A stretch of DNA of 64,000 nucleotides, from NCBI RefSeq assembly GCF_022524345.1, contig NZ_JAKWJU010000002.1, positions 2,728,001 to 2,792,000 of the forward strand, written 5' to 3'. Below, piece after piece: positions 1 through 9,308 of this stretch. Made by a program: the position numbers and the translations under genes. The notes beneath the pieces are model-generated. The model saw only the letters and a list, made by a program, of their open reading frames with translations, was not told the origin of the DNA and ran no database searches. This DNA comes from Streptomyces marispadix (GTDB taxonomy: Bacteria > Actinomycetota > Actinomycetes > Streptomycetales > Streptomycetaceae). How positions within the stretch are numbered: the first letter of the stretch is position 1; every line of letters starts with the position of its first letter.

Positions 1-186
1 CACCGCGTGCTCACCGGTCGCCGCGCCGACACCGGCCACCGCTTGCTCGTCGTGCCCGGCGTGCTCGTGCCCGGCGGCGGACGCGAGCAGTTCCCGCGCC
101 CGCGCCTCGGTGAACGGCCGCGCCCCCGGCCGCCGATGGCTCTGCTGCTGCCGCCGCTGCTCCCCGTGCTCCGCGCCTTGCCCCAT
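1..186 (-). CDS. Hypothetical protein, N-terminal fragment (possibly phosphotransferase-like)
   Basis: This minus-strand reading frame starts at an ATG (184-186) and runs off the left edge, so only about 62 residues are visible. The N-terminus is rich in Gln, Arg and His. It is followed by PFTEARARELLASAA, which resembles the opening of aminoglycoside-phosphotransferase-fold proteins in actinomycetes. No catalytic motif lies inside the window, so that assignment is a guess. No Shine-Dalgarno sequence is visible upstream. Confidence 0.35.
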   Translation of the reverse strand, partial: MGQGAEHGEQRRQQQSHRRPGARPFTEARARELLASAAGHEHAGHDEQAVAGVGAATGEHAV

Positions 187-268
187 CCGGGCAGCGTAGG
201 CGGTGCCACGCCCGGTGCCCGGTTCGCACCCCGCGCCCCCGGGCCCGCTCCCCCATGCTCTTGGCGCC

Positions 269-913
269 CTACTCGTAGTACGCGGCGTCCTCGTCCGGCA
301 GCTCGAACGACCCGTACTCCGGCCGTCCCGCTCGTTCATAGGTGTGGATCGCGATGCCGGTGCCTGTCGTCATGGAGTCCTTGAGCCTCATCGCCGTCGG
401 CAGCGCACCGTCCCCGAAGAGCCGTTCGCCGTTGCCGAGGACGACGGGATACGTCAGCAGATGGAAGACGTCGATGAGGTCGTGCGCCATGAGAGACCGG
501 GCGAGTGCACCGCTGCCGTGGATCTGGAGTTCGCCCTCCGGCTGCTCCTTCTTCAGCTCGGCGATGCGCTCCGGGACGTTCTCGCCGAGCAGCGTGGTGT
601 TGTACCAGTCGGCGGACGTGAGCGTCGTCGAAGCCACGTACTTCGGAAGGGTGTTGAGCTTGGTCGCGACCGGGTCGTCGGGGTCGGTGACGCGCGGCCA
701 GTGCGCGGCGAAGATCTCATACGTACGGCGTCCCAGCACGAAGCCCTGGGCCTCGGCGAAGTTCCTGGAGATGAAGGTGCCCAGGTCGGCGTCCACATAG
801 GGGACGACCCAGCCGCCCTGCTGGAAGCCGCCGGTGGTGTCCTCGTTGGGGCCGCCGGGCCCCTGCATGACGCCGTCCAGGGACAGGAACGTGGTGAGCG
901 TGAGAGTAGTCAT
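269..913 (-). CDS. Dihydrofolate reductase family protein (RibD C-terminal fold)
   Basis: The 214-residue protein has the fold shared by DHFR and the C-terminal reductase domain of RibD. It opens with [17 protein letters not shown], has [13 protein letters not shown] at residues 61-73, and carries a glycine turn [11 protein letters not shown] that normally binds NADPH. Members of this family are soluble NADPH-dependent reductases of mostly unknown substrate, so folate reduction should not be assumed. The gene stands alone, downstream of and in the same direction as the Hsp90-like gene but separated from it by about 180 bp. The start is the ATG at 911-913; no clear Shine-Dalgarno precedes it. 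Confidence 0.85.
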   Translation of the reverse strand: MTTLTLTTFLSLDGVMQGPGGPNEDTTGGFQQGGWVVPYVDADLGTFISRNFAEAQGFVLGRRTYEIFAAHWPRVTDPDDPVATKLNTLPKYVASTTLTSADWYNTTLLGENVPERIAELKKEQPEGELQIHGSGALARSLMAHDLIDVFHLLTYPVVLGNGERLFGDGALPTAMRLKDSMTTGTGIAIHTYERAGRPEYGSFELPDEDAAYYE

Positions 914-1090
914 GCGGAGGAGGACCGGCGGCCGGGGCGTAACTCATCGAGCCCGGCGGGGGATGCCGTACGGATGCGGTGCCGCGCGGATGCCCCACGG
1001 ACGCCGTACGGACGGCGCTTGAACAGCGCGCACGGACGGCGGACGGACCCCGCGGAGCCGGCTCGCGCCCGCTTCACCCGGCCCCGGCCG

Positions 1091-4000
1091 TCATTCGAAC
1101 CAGCGTGCCCGCTCCAGCTCCGCCACCCGCCCCGGGTCCTCCAGCAGCGCGGCCACCTCGAAGCGGCGGCCCCAGCGGCCCGCCGCCCACGCCAGACCCG
1201 CGGCGACGCCCTCCAGCGTCGCCGCGTGCAGCACGCCGTCCGAGGTGCGCCGCCACTCCACGTCCACGCCGTCCACGACCAGTTCGTCGTGTTCGTAGTA
1301 CGTGCGCGGCGCCTCCGGAAGCAGCAGACGCACGGCGTCCGGGACCTCCCGCTCCGTGCCCTCGCCGGAGGCCGCCGCGTCGATGCGTCCGGGCACCGTC
1401 TCGCTGAGCCGCCGCACCTCCAGCACCGCCGCCAGATCCGCGGCGTGCGCGGGAGGCACCGGCAGCAGCCGTCGGTCGCCCGCCGCGGGCACCAGATCGG
1501 GCGCGTCGGCGATCACGGCCTCGTCCCTCGGCACGACCTCGACGGCGCCCGTTCCGGCCCTTACGGCACACAACTCCTCGGGCAGCGTGACCTCTTCGGG
1601 GTCGAGCCGTGCCAACAGCCCGTAGAGACCGTGGAGCCGGGAGTGGTCCACCTCCGACTCGGGGTCGGCCAGGCGCCGCAGCAGCTCCGCCGCGCCGCCC
1701 GGCTCCTCCAGCAGCGCCGCCGCGGACGTGCGGATGCCGAGCGCCCGCAGCACCTCGGCGTCGCCGAACCCGGCGTCGGCCTCCTCGTACAGCCCCTCCA
1801 GCAGCGGATCGCCGCCTGCGGCGCGCAGCCCGGCGGGCCGCCGCCCGTCCAGTACGGGGTGGCCGCGCAGCCACCACGCGGTGTACGGGCGTACGGTCTC
1901 CGTCACGCCGCCGGGCAGCAGCACCCGTACGGGCTGGGTCAGCGCGTCCCGCAGCGGCGGACGCGCGAGCATCGCCAGCGCCTCCGGCCAGCAGTCGTCG
2001 TCGACGAGGTCCAGGTCGCGCACGGCCACCAGCTCGGAGGCGACGGGCGGCACGGCCATGTCGAGGCCGGGCTCCTCCCCGTCCCCGCCCTGAGCGGAGG
2101 AGAGCTGGTCCAGTACGTCCTCGCACCACACGTCCACGGCGTCGAGGAGGCCCGGGTCGTCCGGTTCGGCGAAGTCGCCCTCGCGCGGCTCCAGTTCGTC
2201 AGGATCGAGCACCACGTCGACGGCCCTGACCAGCACGAAGTCCGCCTGCACGCCGACCGCGGTCAGTGGCTGCTCGCCCCAGCGCTCCGCCAACTCACCG
2301 TCGCATGCGGCGAGTTCGCCCTCGCGGATGACGCTTTCGAAGTCGCTGCCGGGATAGACGAGTTCACCGGCCGGCGCGGGCTCACCGTCCTCGTCGGGCA
2401 GAGCCAGCGCCCCCAGCCACGGCTCGTCGCCGGGACCCAGCCCCGCGTCCCTCGCCAGCCCCAGTACGACCTCCGCCAACTCCTCGGCGTCCAGGGGGCC
2501 TTCGCCCTCCTCCGCGAGGTCCCACGCGTCGCCGTCGTCCAGCGAGGCCGCCACCGCCGCCCTCACCTGCGGGGTCGTCAGCACGGCCCGCGGTGTGGCG
2601 GCCGTCGCCCCCAGCTTCTCCAACAGCGGGTGCACAGCGTCCTCGTGGGCGACCTTCAGGCCGAGCCGTGACAGCCGCCCCGCCCGCTCCGGCTCCATCG
2701 ACGAACCCGGCGACGGCAGCAGCACCTGGCGCGGCCCGATCGCCGTCCGAGTGCCGGGGCCCGCCAGCGGCACCGGAAGCCCCGTCAACCGGTCGGGGTC
2801 GACGCCGGCCAGCGACTCGTACAGGCGCCGCCACCACTGAGGGGGCCGCACCACTCCCGCGAGCCGGTCGATGACCTCGCCCAGCGGCACCCTCGCGACG
2901 TCCAGCGCCCGCAGCACCGCTCGCCGTTCCATCCCGGCTGGCAGCAGGCTCGGGAACAGCTCCGCCAGCACTCCGACCGTGGCGGCGCCCGCGCCTTCGG
3001 CGATCTCCGCCTCGCGCGGACGCAGCACGACCGGTTCGCCGTCCTCGTCCTTACCGGCACCCGCCAGGAACCGCACACTTGGAAGCTTCGACAGCAGCAA
3101 CCGCCGCAGCCCGCCGTCGAGTTCGCCCTTGCCGAGCGGGCCGGGCACCAGGTCCACGACGTCCGCCGTCACCGGACGCCAGTCACGCAGCAGCCGCACA
3201 TAGGCGTCCGCGGCGCGCTCCAGCAGGAAGTCCGTGAGCGGGCCGGGCGCGACGTGGCGCCGCGTCGGCTCCAGCGGGAAGCTCGCGATCAACAGCGCGG
3301 GCAGGCCCAGCGGTTCGTCCGTCGGCGTCGGCGCGTGTACGCAAGGCGCCGTCGGGGGCCGCACGGGAGCACCGTCGTCCACCGGCACGGCCCACGTCAC
3401 CGACCACGCCGCGCGCATGCGCTCCTCGACGGGCCGGTCCTGAAGCAGCGCGGCGTCCGCCACTCCGCTGTCGCTCTCGACGCGCCAGCGCCGTACGCCT
3501 CCGTCGCCCCGGCGTACCTCCACGAACGGGCCGTCCGTATGGCGGGTGAGCGTCCTGGCGCCCTCGTCGGTCTCCACCACGACCTCGTCGAGTCCGGGCA
3601 GCGTCAGCAGCAGCGCGTCGTCGACCTCCGCCAGCAGCCGCTCCGCCAACTCCCTCGCGCCCGCGTCCCGCAGCGGCAGCACCACCGCGGTGTCGTAGCC
3701 CTCGGGTGCCTCTCCCTCGGTGGGCAACGGCAGGCGCAGCAGCGGCGCGTGGCCCTCACGGCGGCGCAACTCCTCGGCGAGCGCGGGCACTTCGCGTGCC
3801 GCGTCCAGAACCATCTCCCGCGCCTCGTCCAGCGACCAGCGCACCCCGCCCCCGGCGCCCAGTACGGCGGGCTCGTCGCAGACGGAGAGCACCGCGGAGA
3901 AACCCACCCCGAACCGGCCCACGGCGGCGGCGTCCTGGGTGTCCCGCTTGGCGGAGGCACGCAGCGTGGACAGCGACTCGACGCCCTCGGCGTCCAGCGG

Positions 4001-4261
4001 CGCACCGGTGTTGGACGCCACGAGCACACCGTCGCGCAGGGTGAGGCGCAGCCGCCCGGGGGCATCGGCGCGGGCGGCCGCGTCGGAGGCGTTCTGCGCG
4101 AGTTCCACGACGAGCCGGTCGCGGTAGCCGCCGAGCGCCAGCTCCTGCTCGGCGTTGGCGTCCTCACGGAACCGCGCGGGCGAGGCGATCCAGGCGTCCA
4201 GCACACCGCGCCGCAGCCGCGCCGTCCCGAACGGGTCCGCCGGCGTCTCTTCCTGCCCCAT
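1091..4261 (-). CDS. Large Hsp90/sacsin-type GHKL ATPase protein
   Basis: This 1056-residue protein has a GHKL ATP-binding domain near its N-terminus. An N-box (VVELAQNASDAAARAD), a G1 box (GVLVASNTGAPLD) and a G2 box (GRFGVGFSAVLSV) are all within about the first 130 residues, as in Hsp90 and sacsin repeats. The remaining 900 residues are acidic and Leu/Ala rich with no enzyme motif I recognise. Two upstream in-frame starts exist (4279 GTG and 4276 ATG), but the ATG at 4261 is preceded by GGAGGAGG at ideal spacing, so I chose it. A chaperone-like role is inferred from the ATPase only. Such sacsin N-terminal ATPase-like proteins are conserved in streptomycetes but uncharacterised as far as I know. 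Confidence 0.85.
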   Translation of the reverse strand: MGQEETPADPFGTARLRRGVLDAWIASPARFREDANAEQELALGGYRDRLVVELAQNASDAAARADAPGRLRLTLRDGVLVASNTGAPLDAEGVESLSTLRASAKRDTQDAAAVGRFGVGFSAVLSVCDEPAVLGAGGGVRWSLDEAREMVLDAAREVPALAEELRRREGHAPLLRLPLPTEGEAPEGYDTAVVLPLRDAGARELAERLLAEVDDALLLTLPGLDEVVVETDEGARTLTRHTDGPFVEVRRGDGGVRRWRVESDSGVADAALLQDRPVEERMRAAWSVTWAVPVDDGAPVRPPTAPCVHAPTPTDEPLGLPALLIASFPLEPTRRHVAPGPLTDFLLERAADAYVRLLRDWRPVTADVVDLVPGPLGKGELDGGLRRLLLSKLPSVRFLAGAGKDEDGEPVVLRPREAEIAEGAGAATVGVLAELFPSLLPAGMERRAVLRALDVARVPLGEVIDRLAGVVRPPQWWRRLYESLAGVDPDRLTGLPVPLAGPGTRTAIGPRQVLLPSPGSSMEPERAGRLSRLGLKVAHEDAVHPLLEKLGATAATPRAVLTTPQVRAAVAASLDDGDAWDLAEEGEGPLDAEELAEVVLGLARDAGLGPGDEPWLGALALPDEDGEPAPAGELVYPGSDFESVIREGELAACDGELAERWGEQPLTAVGVQADFVLVRAVDVVLDPDELEPREGDFAEPDDPGLLDAVDVWCEDVLDQLSSAQGGDGEEPGLDMAVPPVASELVAVRDLDLVDDDCWPEALAMLARPPLRDALTQPVRVLLPGGVTETVRPYTAWWLRGHPVLDGRRPAGLRAAGGDPLLEGLYEEADAGFGDAEVLRALGIRTSAAALLEEPGGAAELLRRLADPESEVDHSRLHGLYGLLARLDPEEVTLPEELCAVRAGTGAVEVVPRDEAVIADAPDLVPAAGDRRLLPVPPAHAADLAAVLEVRRLSETVPGRIDAAASGEGTEREVPDAVRLLLPEAPRTYYEHDELVVDGVDVEWRRTSDGVLHAATLEGVAAGLAWAAGRWGRRFEVAALLEDPGRVAELERARWFE

Positions 4262-4600
4262 GACCGCCTCCTCCATCACACGGCACCTCGCGTCCCGCGT
4301 CGTGACGGTACGGCATCAGCGGGGCGGCCCGTTCCGGCGAGGTGCCCGTAGCGGACGGGCAGGCCGCGGAAGGGAAACCGTTGAGGCGGTGGCCAAGTCA
4401 CGGCGGCTGCGCCGCGGCGCCGGCACCCGGGCACCTGCGTTTCGGCTCAACTCATGGGCGGCGAGAGCGCGTTGGGGCGAGGGCCCGGCGTACGGACGGC
4501 TCCGCAGGCGGCCTGCTCGCCCGACGGGGCCGCCCATGGAACGGGACCGGACGACCCAGCGGCCCGTGAGGTGAAGCGGAACCGCGGGACCCGCGGCCCG

Positions 4601-4690
4601 GCCCGGATCAGCCCGGCCCGGCCCGGATCAGCCCGGCTCGGCAGGGCCCGGCTCAACTCGGCCCGGCCCCGTCCGGCTCGGCCCGGCTCA
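4601..4690. repeat. Degenerate 10-bp tandem repeat in a 410-bp intergenic gap
   Basis: About nine consecutive 10-mers follow the pattern GCCCGGNTCN. The first 40 bases are nearly two identical 20-bp copies (4601-4620 and 4621-4640). The array fills the end of the gap between the 5' end of the Hsp90-like gene (4261) and the 3' end of the DUF3027 gene (stop at 4688-4690), reaching its stop codon. The rest of the gap (4262-4600) holds no gene I can support. Confidence 0.7.
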
Positions 4691-5647
4691 GGACAGCTCG
4701 TCTGCCCGTGTCTCGTCGACCACCGGGGGCGGCGGCTGCGGCGGCTTCGGCATGACCGCCGCCTCCGAGTGGCCCCCGCAGCCGTACGCCAGGGACACCA
4801 CATGGCCGTCCGCCGGGCTGTACTCGTTCGCGCAGACGCCGAACGCCTGCCGCAGCGGCCCCGCGAGCGGCATCAGAAAGCCGCACGTCACACAACTCGC
4901 CGGTGCGGACTGGGCCATGGCCGTGTCCGCTCCGTACTCCTCGTCCCAGCGGTCTGCCGACGTCTCCAGTCCGTAGCGGGAGAGCACACGGGGGCGGCCC
5001 ATGCCCAGCTCCTCGGCGACCGCCGTGATCGTGCCCCGCTCCGGGGGCGTGACCGTCTCGGCAGGCGACCCCGGTTCGATCTCGGCGTCCACCGCCTCGG
5101 CGACCTCTTCGACGCCGGGCGTCACGGTCGCTCCGGCTGCTCCGGCGCCCGCCGTACGGGCCGTGGTCTCCGCACCCTCCGGGGGCCCGGCGCCGAGGGC
5201 CGCTTCGGCACCCGCGGACGCCTCCTCGGACTCTCCGACCTCGCCCGCTCCTCCGGGCACCAGCCGCGGATCGTCCGCCTCCGTCGGCAGCAGGTCCCCG
5301 GGTCCGAGGTCGCCCGGCCGCAGCCGCTCGCTCCAGGGGACCCACTCGGGAGCCAGCAGCGCATCGGGCCCGGGCAGCAGCACCGTCTCGTCCAGCGTGA
5401 CGGTCTTGGCACGTGACGCCCTGGTCAGGGTGGCGGCCCAACGCCAGCCCCGATAGGCCGACTCCAGGCATTCGAAGAAGTGCGTGACGACACGGTCCCC
5501 GTCGGCGACGGCCTCGATGTGGTCGCCGACCTGCCCGGGCCCCGCCGCCGCCTCCACGGCCTCGCGGGCGAGCGCGACGGCTTCGGCGCAGAGCCGGTCC
5601 GGGGCAGGGGTGCGGCGGGTACGGCCGCTTCGCGTCGCGGCGGTCAT
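4688..5647 (-). CDS. DUF3027 domain protein
   Basis: The 319-residue protein matches the actinobacterial DUF3027 family: CAEAVALAREAVEAAAG, then GDRVVTHFFECLESAYRGW and RASRAKTVTLDETVLLPG, which are the conserved core. The middle third is a low-complexity acidic and Ala/Gly/Glu segment. The C-terminal part has a cysteine cluster (ASCVTCGFLMPL, then VCANEY and YGCGGHSE) that could bind zinc. Function is unknown. The frame is open for another 300 bases upstream, but the family start matches the ATG at 5645-5647. A GGAGAG motif lies rather far upstream (about 20 nt). It is divergent from the MFS gene at 5979. Confidence 0.85.
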   Translation of the reverse strand: MTAATRSGRTRRTPAPDRLCAEAVALAREAVEAAAGPGQVGDHIEAVADGDRVVTHFFECLESAYRGWRWAATLTRASRAKTVTLDETVLLPGPDALLAPEWVPWSERLRPGDLGPGDLLPTEADDPRLVPGGAGEVGESEEASAGAEAALGAGPPEGAETTARTAGAGAAGATVTPGVEEVAEAVDAEIEPGSPAETVTPPERGTITAVAEELGMGRPRVLSRYGLETSADRWDEEYGADTAMAQSAPASCVTCGFLMPLAGPLRQAFGVCANEYSPADGHVVSLAYGCGGHSEAAVMPKPPQPPPPVVDETRADELS

Positions 5648-5978
5648 GCTGCACTCACAAGAATCGTCTCTCCTACGCCATAGCGCCGTTGTCGGCGTGC
5701 ACTCCCGTACGGCGGCCGGGTAGAGGACGCTTCCCCTGCCTTCGGCGGGGACGCCCCTTGGTTTGCGGACGGAGCGGGACCTGGGAGCCGCTGCGAACGT
5801 CCGCGCCCCGCTCGGGGCCGTGCGGAGCACACCGGCGACCACGCTACCCCACGGAATCGCCCGGCCGCCCCGGAGGGATTCCCTGCGCCCCCGACGACGA
5901 ACCGCCCGCCCCGTGCGGACTGTCCGTCCGGCGTGGACTGTCCGCATCCGTCACCCCGCCTGGGGCAGACTGAAGCTC

Positions 5979-7358
5979 GTGGCTGCCGGGCCGGGACGCG
6001 CACGTCGTCTGCTCGATGGAGCCGCGCGTGCCGTACGACGGCCACCCGCGGCGGCGGCCCGTCGCCTCCGGCGCTTCACTCACGGCGAGGGCGCCGGTGA
6101 GTCCGGCCTCGGCAGGCTCATCGAACTCCATGCCGTGAACTCCGCCGGCGACATGCTGATCACCGTCGCCCTCGCCTCCACGGTCTTCTTCTCCGTACCG
6201 ACCGGTGAGGCCCGTGGGCGGGTGGCGCTCTACCTCCTGGTGACGATGGCGCCGTTCGCGCTGCTCGCGCCCGTGATCGGGCCGCTGCTGGACAGGGTGC
6301 CGCACGGCCGCCGCGCCGCGATGGCCGCGTCGATGCTGGCGCGTGCGCTGCTTGCGCTGGCGATGTCCGGCGCGGTGGAGACGGGACGCCTGGATCTGTA
6401 TCCGGCGGCGCTGGCGGTGCTGGTGTCGTCGAAGGCATACGGGGTGGTGCGCTCGGCGGTGGTGCCGAGGCTGCTGCCACCCACCTTCTCGCTGGTGAAG
6501 GCCAATTCGAGGGTCACGCTGGCGGGACTCGTGGCCACGGGCGCCGCGGCGCCGCTCGGTGCGGGGCTGCACCAGTTCGGGGCGGCGCTGCCGCTGTACG
6601 CGGCGTCCGCCGTGTTCGTGCTGGGCATGTTCCTGTCCTTCTCGCTGCACGGCAGGGTCGACTCGGCGAAGGGCGAACGCAAGGCCCGGCTCGCGCCCCG
6701 CCTCGCCCCGGGCCCCTCCCGTGCTGCCGGCGGGCGGGCCGCGAAGGACGGCAAGCGGCCCGGACTCCGTACCGTCGGCCCGTCCGTGAGCAACGCGCTG
6801 ATCGCCAACTCCGCACTGCGCGGCCTCTCCGGCTTCCTCACCTTCTTCCTCGCCTTCCTCCTGCGCGATCAGCCGCTCACCGGGCTGTCCGGCGCGGTGT
6901 CGCTGGGTCTGGTGGCCGTCGCGGCGGGCGGCGGCAACGCCCTCGGCACGGCGATCGGCGCCTGGCTCAAGTCCAGAGGACCGGAAGTGATCATCGCGGG
7001 GGTGATGGGGTGCGCCCTCGCCGCCACCGTCGCCGCCGCACTGGTCTACGGGACGGTCACGGCCGCGCTCGTCACGGCCGCCGCCGGTATCTCACAGGCC
7101 CTGGGCAAGCTGTCGCTCGACGCGCTGATCCAGCGGGACGTGCCGGAGGAGGTCCGCACATCCGCGTTCGCTCGTTCGGAGACGCTGATGCAGATGTCGT
7201 GGGTCGTCGGCGGCGGCCTGGGCATCTCGCTGCCGCTGATCGCGCCGCTGGGGATGGCGGTGGGTGCGGTGGTGATCGCCGCGGGGGCCCTCTTCTCCGT
7301 ACGGAGTCTGCTGCGGGCGGCCAGACGACACGGAGCCACGCGGCCCCGGGTGGCCTGA
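5979..7358 (+). CDS. MFS transporter
   Basis: This 459-residue integral membrane protein of the major facilitator superfamily has about ten to twelve hydrophobic helices. Conserved pieces include LIELHAVNSAGDMLITVALASTVFF (first helix region), APVIGPLLDRVPHGRRAAM (the loop 2-3 signature) and LSLDALIQRDVPEEVRTSAFARSE late in the protein. The family is a conserved actinobacterial MFS group with no assigned substrate. The GTG start at 5979 is preceded by CAGACT (5966-5971) seven bases away, so transcription may begin at the start codon. The 5648-5978 gap between this gene and the divergent DUF3027 gene holds promoters only. A 60-residue cytoplasmic loop rich in Arg, Ala and Pro separates the two halves. 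Confidence 0.85.
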   Translation: MAAGPGRARRLLDGAARAVRRPPAAAARRLRRFTHGEGAGESGLGRLIELHAVNSAGDMLITVALASTVFFSVPTGEARGRVALYLLVTMAPFALLAPVIGPLLDRVPHGRRAAMAASMLARALLALAMSGAVETGRLDLYPAALAVLVSSKAYGVVRSAVVPRLLPPTFSLVKANSRVTLAGLVATGAAAPLGAGLHQFGAALPLYAASAVFVLGMFLSFSLHGRVDSAKGERKARLAPRLAPGPSRAAGGRAAKDGKRPGLRTVGPSVSNALIANSALRGLSGFLTFFLAFLLRDQPLTGLSGAVSLGLVAVAAGGGNALGTAIGAWLKSRGPEVIIAGVMGCALAATVAAALVYGTVTAALVTAAAGISQALGKLSLDALIQRDVPEEVRTSAFARSETLMQMSWVVGGGLGISLPLIAPLGMAVGAVVIAAGALFSVRSLLRAARRHGATRPRVA

Positions 7359-7461
7359 CGCGCGCACGGCGCCCCAAGGGTGCGACGACGGCAGCAACGG
7401 GCCGGGCGCCCCGGAGGCCCGCACGCCGACGGCCGCGCGCTCCGGTGCTCCCCCGCGCCGG

Positions 7462-7467
7462 TAGCCT
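7462..7467 (+). promoter_or_regulatory. -10 box of a probable leaderless promoter for mqnB
   Basis: TAGCCT lies six bases before the mqnB ATG, and no Shine-Dalgarno sequence is present. This spacing puts the transcription start at or next to the start codon. Confidence 0.5.
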
Positions 7468-7473
7468 GCGGCC

Positions 7474-8211
7474 ATGTCCCCCGCGCGAATCCTGATCGTC
7501 ACCGCCGTGACCGCCGAGCGGGACGCCGTGGTGGCCGGTCTGGAGCGGAACGGGCCGAGCACCGACACAGGGACGGGCACGGACACCGAGGTGAACGCGG
7601 ACACCGAGCTGCACGCGGACACCGAGCTGCACGCGGACACCGAGGTGATCGCCGCCGGGGCCGGACCTGCCGCCGCCGCTGCCGGTACGGCCACCGCGCT
7701 CACGTCCGCGGCGTCGGCCGGTGCGCCCTTCACCCTCGTCGTCTCGGCGGGCATCGCCGGCGGCTTCGAACAGCCCCCGGGCACCGTCGTCGTGGCCTCG
7801 TCGATCGTCGCCGCCGACCTCGGCGCCGACACCTCCGAGGGCTTCGCGTCGGTCGCCGACCTGGGCTTCGGCAGGGCGGAGCACCGCCCGCCGCCCGCAC
7901 TCGCAAGGGACGTGGCCGAGGCGGCAGGCGCGGTGTACGGACCGGTGCTCACGGTGTCCACGGTGACCGGAACGGCCGCCCGCGCAAGGGAGTTGGCATC
8001 CCGGCACCCGGGAGCGGTCGCCGAGGCCATGGAGGGCTTCGGCGTGGCCGAGGCGGCGGCCCTGCACGGCGTGCCCGCGCTGGAGATGCGTACCGTCTCC
8101 AACTCCGTCGGCCCGCGCGACCGTGCCGCATGGCGCATCCCGCAGGCGCTGGCGGCCCTCGGGACCGGCTGCGCGGCGGCGCTGCCCGTGCTGCGAGCAT
8201 GGGAAGCATGA
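7474..8211 (+). CDS. mqnB: Futalosine hydrolase
   Basis: The enzyme hydrolyses futalosine to dehypoxanthine futalosine plus hypoxanthine in the futalosine route to menaquinone. The 245-residue protein has the nucleoside phosphorylase/hydrolase fold: ILIVTAVTAERDAV at the N-terminus, LVVSAGIAGGF at residues 88-98, and a C-terminal EAMEGFGVAEAAALHGVPALEMRTVSN block typical of this family. Residues of about 28-57 are a threonine- and aspartate-rich insertion encoded by an 18-bp tandem repeat that is not part of the enzyme core. Its stop overlaps the mqnD start (ATGA), so the two are translationally coupled. A -10 hexamer six bases before the ATG suggests a leaderless transcript. Confidence 0.93.
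   Translation: MSPARILIVTAVTAERDAVVAGLERNGPSTDTGTGTDTEVNADTELHADTELHADTEVIAAGAGPAAAAAGTATALTSAASAGAPFTLVVSAGIAGGFEQPPGTVVVASSIVAADLGADTSEGFASVADLGFGRAEHRPPPALARDVAEAAGAVYGPVLTVSTVTGTAARARELASRHPGAVAEAMEGFGVAEAAALHGVPALEMRTVSNSVGPRDRAAWRIPQALAALGTGCAAALPVLRAWEA
7576..7647 (+). repeat. In-frame 18-bp tandem repeat inside mqnB
   Basis: Four 18-bp units (7576-7593, 7594-7611, 7612-7629, 7630-7647) share the core CGGACACCGAG. The last three are nearly identical and encode N/H-A-D-T-E-L/V. They form a hydrophilic insertion between the first strand-helix and the VIAAGAGPAAAAAG segment of futalosine hydrolase. Confidence 0.85.
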
Positions 8212-9173
8212 GCGACAGCGACGACCACGGGACCGACAGCCGGAGCGCCGACGACCGGGGCGACCACCGCCCGGGCACCCACGGCCAGGGCGACGCCGGC
8301 CGGGTCTCCGCGGAGGCCACGCTGAGCATCGCCTTCTCACCATGCCCGAACGACACGTTCGTCTTCGACGCCTGGGTGCACGGCCGGGTGCCGGACGCAC
8401 CGCCGCTCGACGTGACGTTCGCCGACATCGACGTCACCAACGGCATGGCCGAACGCGGCGAGGGCGACGTGCTGAAGGTGTCGTACGCGGTGCTCCCCTG
8501 GATCCTCGGCGACTACGCGCTGCTGCCGTGCGGCGGCGCCCTCGGCCGGGGCTGCGGCCCTCTCGTACTCACCCGGCAGGAGTCGCTGCCGGGCTCGCTG
8601 AAGGGCGGGACGGTCGCGGTGCCGAGCGAGCGCTCCACCGCGTACCTGCTCTTCCGCCTGTGGGCGGCCGACCAAGTCCCGGGCGGCGTGGGCGAGGTGG
8701 TGGTGCTGCCGTTCCACGAGATCATGCCCGCCGTCCGCGACGGCGAGGTCGACGCCGGGCTCGTGATCCACGAGGCGCGCTTCACCTACCAGCAGTACGG
8801 GCTGCACAAGCTGGCCGACATGGGCGAGCACTGGGAGCACACCACCGGCCTGCCGATCCCGCTCGGCGCCATCGTCGCCCGCCGCTCGCTGGGCAGGGAG
8901 ACGCTGCTGAGGCTCGCGGAGTCGGCACGGGCGTCCGTAAGGGCGGCATGGGACGACCCGGAGGCGTCACGTCCGTATGTGCTGGAGCACGCACAGGAGA
9001 TGGACCCGTCCGTCGCGGACCAGCACATCGGGCTCTACGTCAACGAGTTCACGGCCGACCTCGGAGACGACGGAATCGCCGCGGTACGAGGGCTGTTGAC
9101 CCGCGCCGCCGCGGAGGGCCTGGTGCCCCCCTTCCCCGACGACGCACTCGCCTTCCCGCCACGGCACCCATGA
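8208..9173 (+). CDS. mqnD: 1,4-dihydroxy-6-naphthoate synthase
   Basis: This enzyme converts cyclic dehypoxanthine futalosine to 1,4-dihydroxy-6-naphthoate, the ring precursor of menaquinone in the futalosine pathway. It is 321 residues and has the periplasmic-binding-protein-like fold of MqnA/MqnD: SIAFSPCPNDTFVFDAW (about residues 40-56), TFADIDVTNGMAERGEGDVLK, then AVPSERSTAYLL and LVIHEARFTYQQYGL. An His/Asp-rich leader of about 37 residues precedes the core. The start is the ATG at 8208, which overlaps the mqnB stop as ATGA; an in-frame ATG nine bases upstream is possible. The window holds only mqnB and mqnD, so mqnA, mqnC and mqnE must lie elsewhere. Confidence 0.93.
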   Translation: MSDSDDHGTDSRSADDRGDHRPGTHGQGDAGRVSAEATLSIAFSPCPNDTFVFDAWVHGRVPDAPPLDVTFADIDVTNGMAERGEGDVLKVSYAVLPWILGDYALLPCGGALGRGCGPLVLTRQESLPGSLKGGTVAVPSERSTAYLLFRLWAADQVPGGVGEVVVLPFHEIMPAVRDGEVDAGLVIHEARFTYQQYGLHKLADMGEHWEHTTGLPIPLGAIVARRSLGRETLLRLAESARASVRAAWDDPEASRPYVLEHAQEMDPSVADQHIGLYVNEFTADLGDDGIAAVRGLLTRAAAEGLVPPFPDDALAFPPRHP

Positions 9174-9308
9174 CGGCCGTGGCGCCTGCGGCACCCGCGA
9201 TGCCGTGACGCCTCGACGACCGGCTGCGCGCGGGGGCAACGGCTGTTCGGCCACGCGGCCGGGGGTCTCGCGACCTCGCGGCCTCGCGTTCCGCGCAGGA
9301 ACGTCCGG

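Noticed and set aside
203..2671. 822-codon plus-strand frame opposite the DHFR-like and Hsp90-like genes
   Set aside because: Composition and codon pattern are those of an antisense shadow, and no domain is recognisable.
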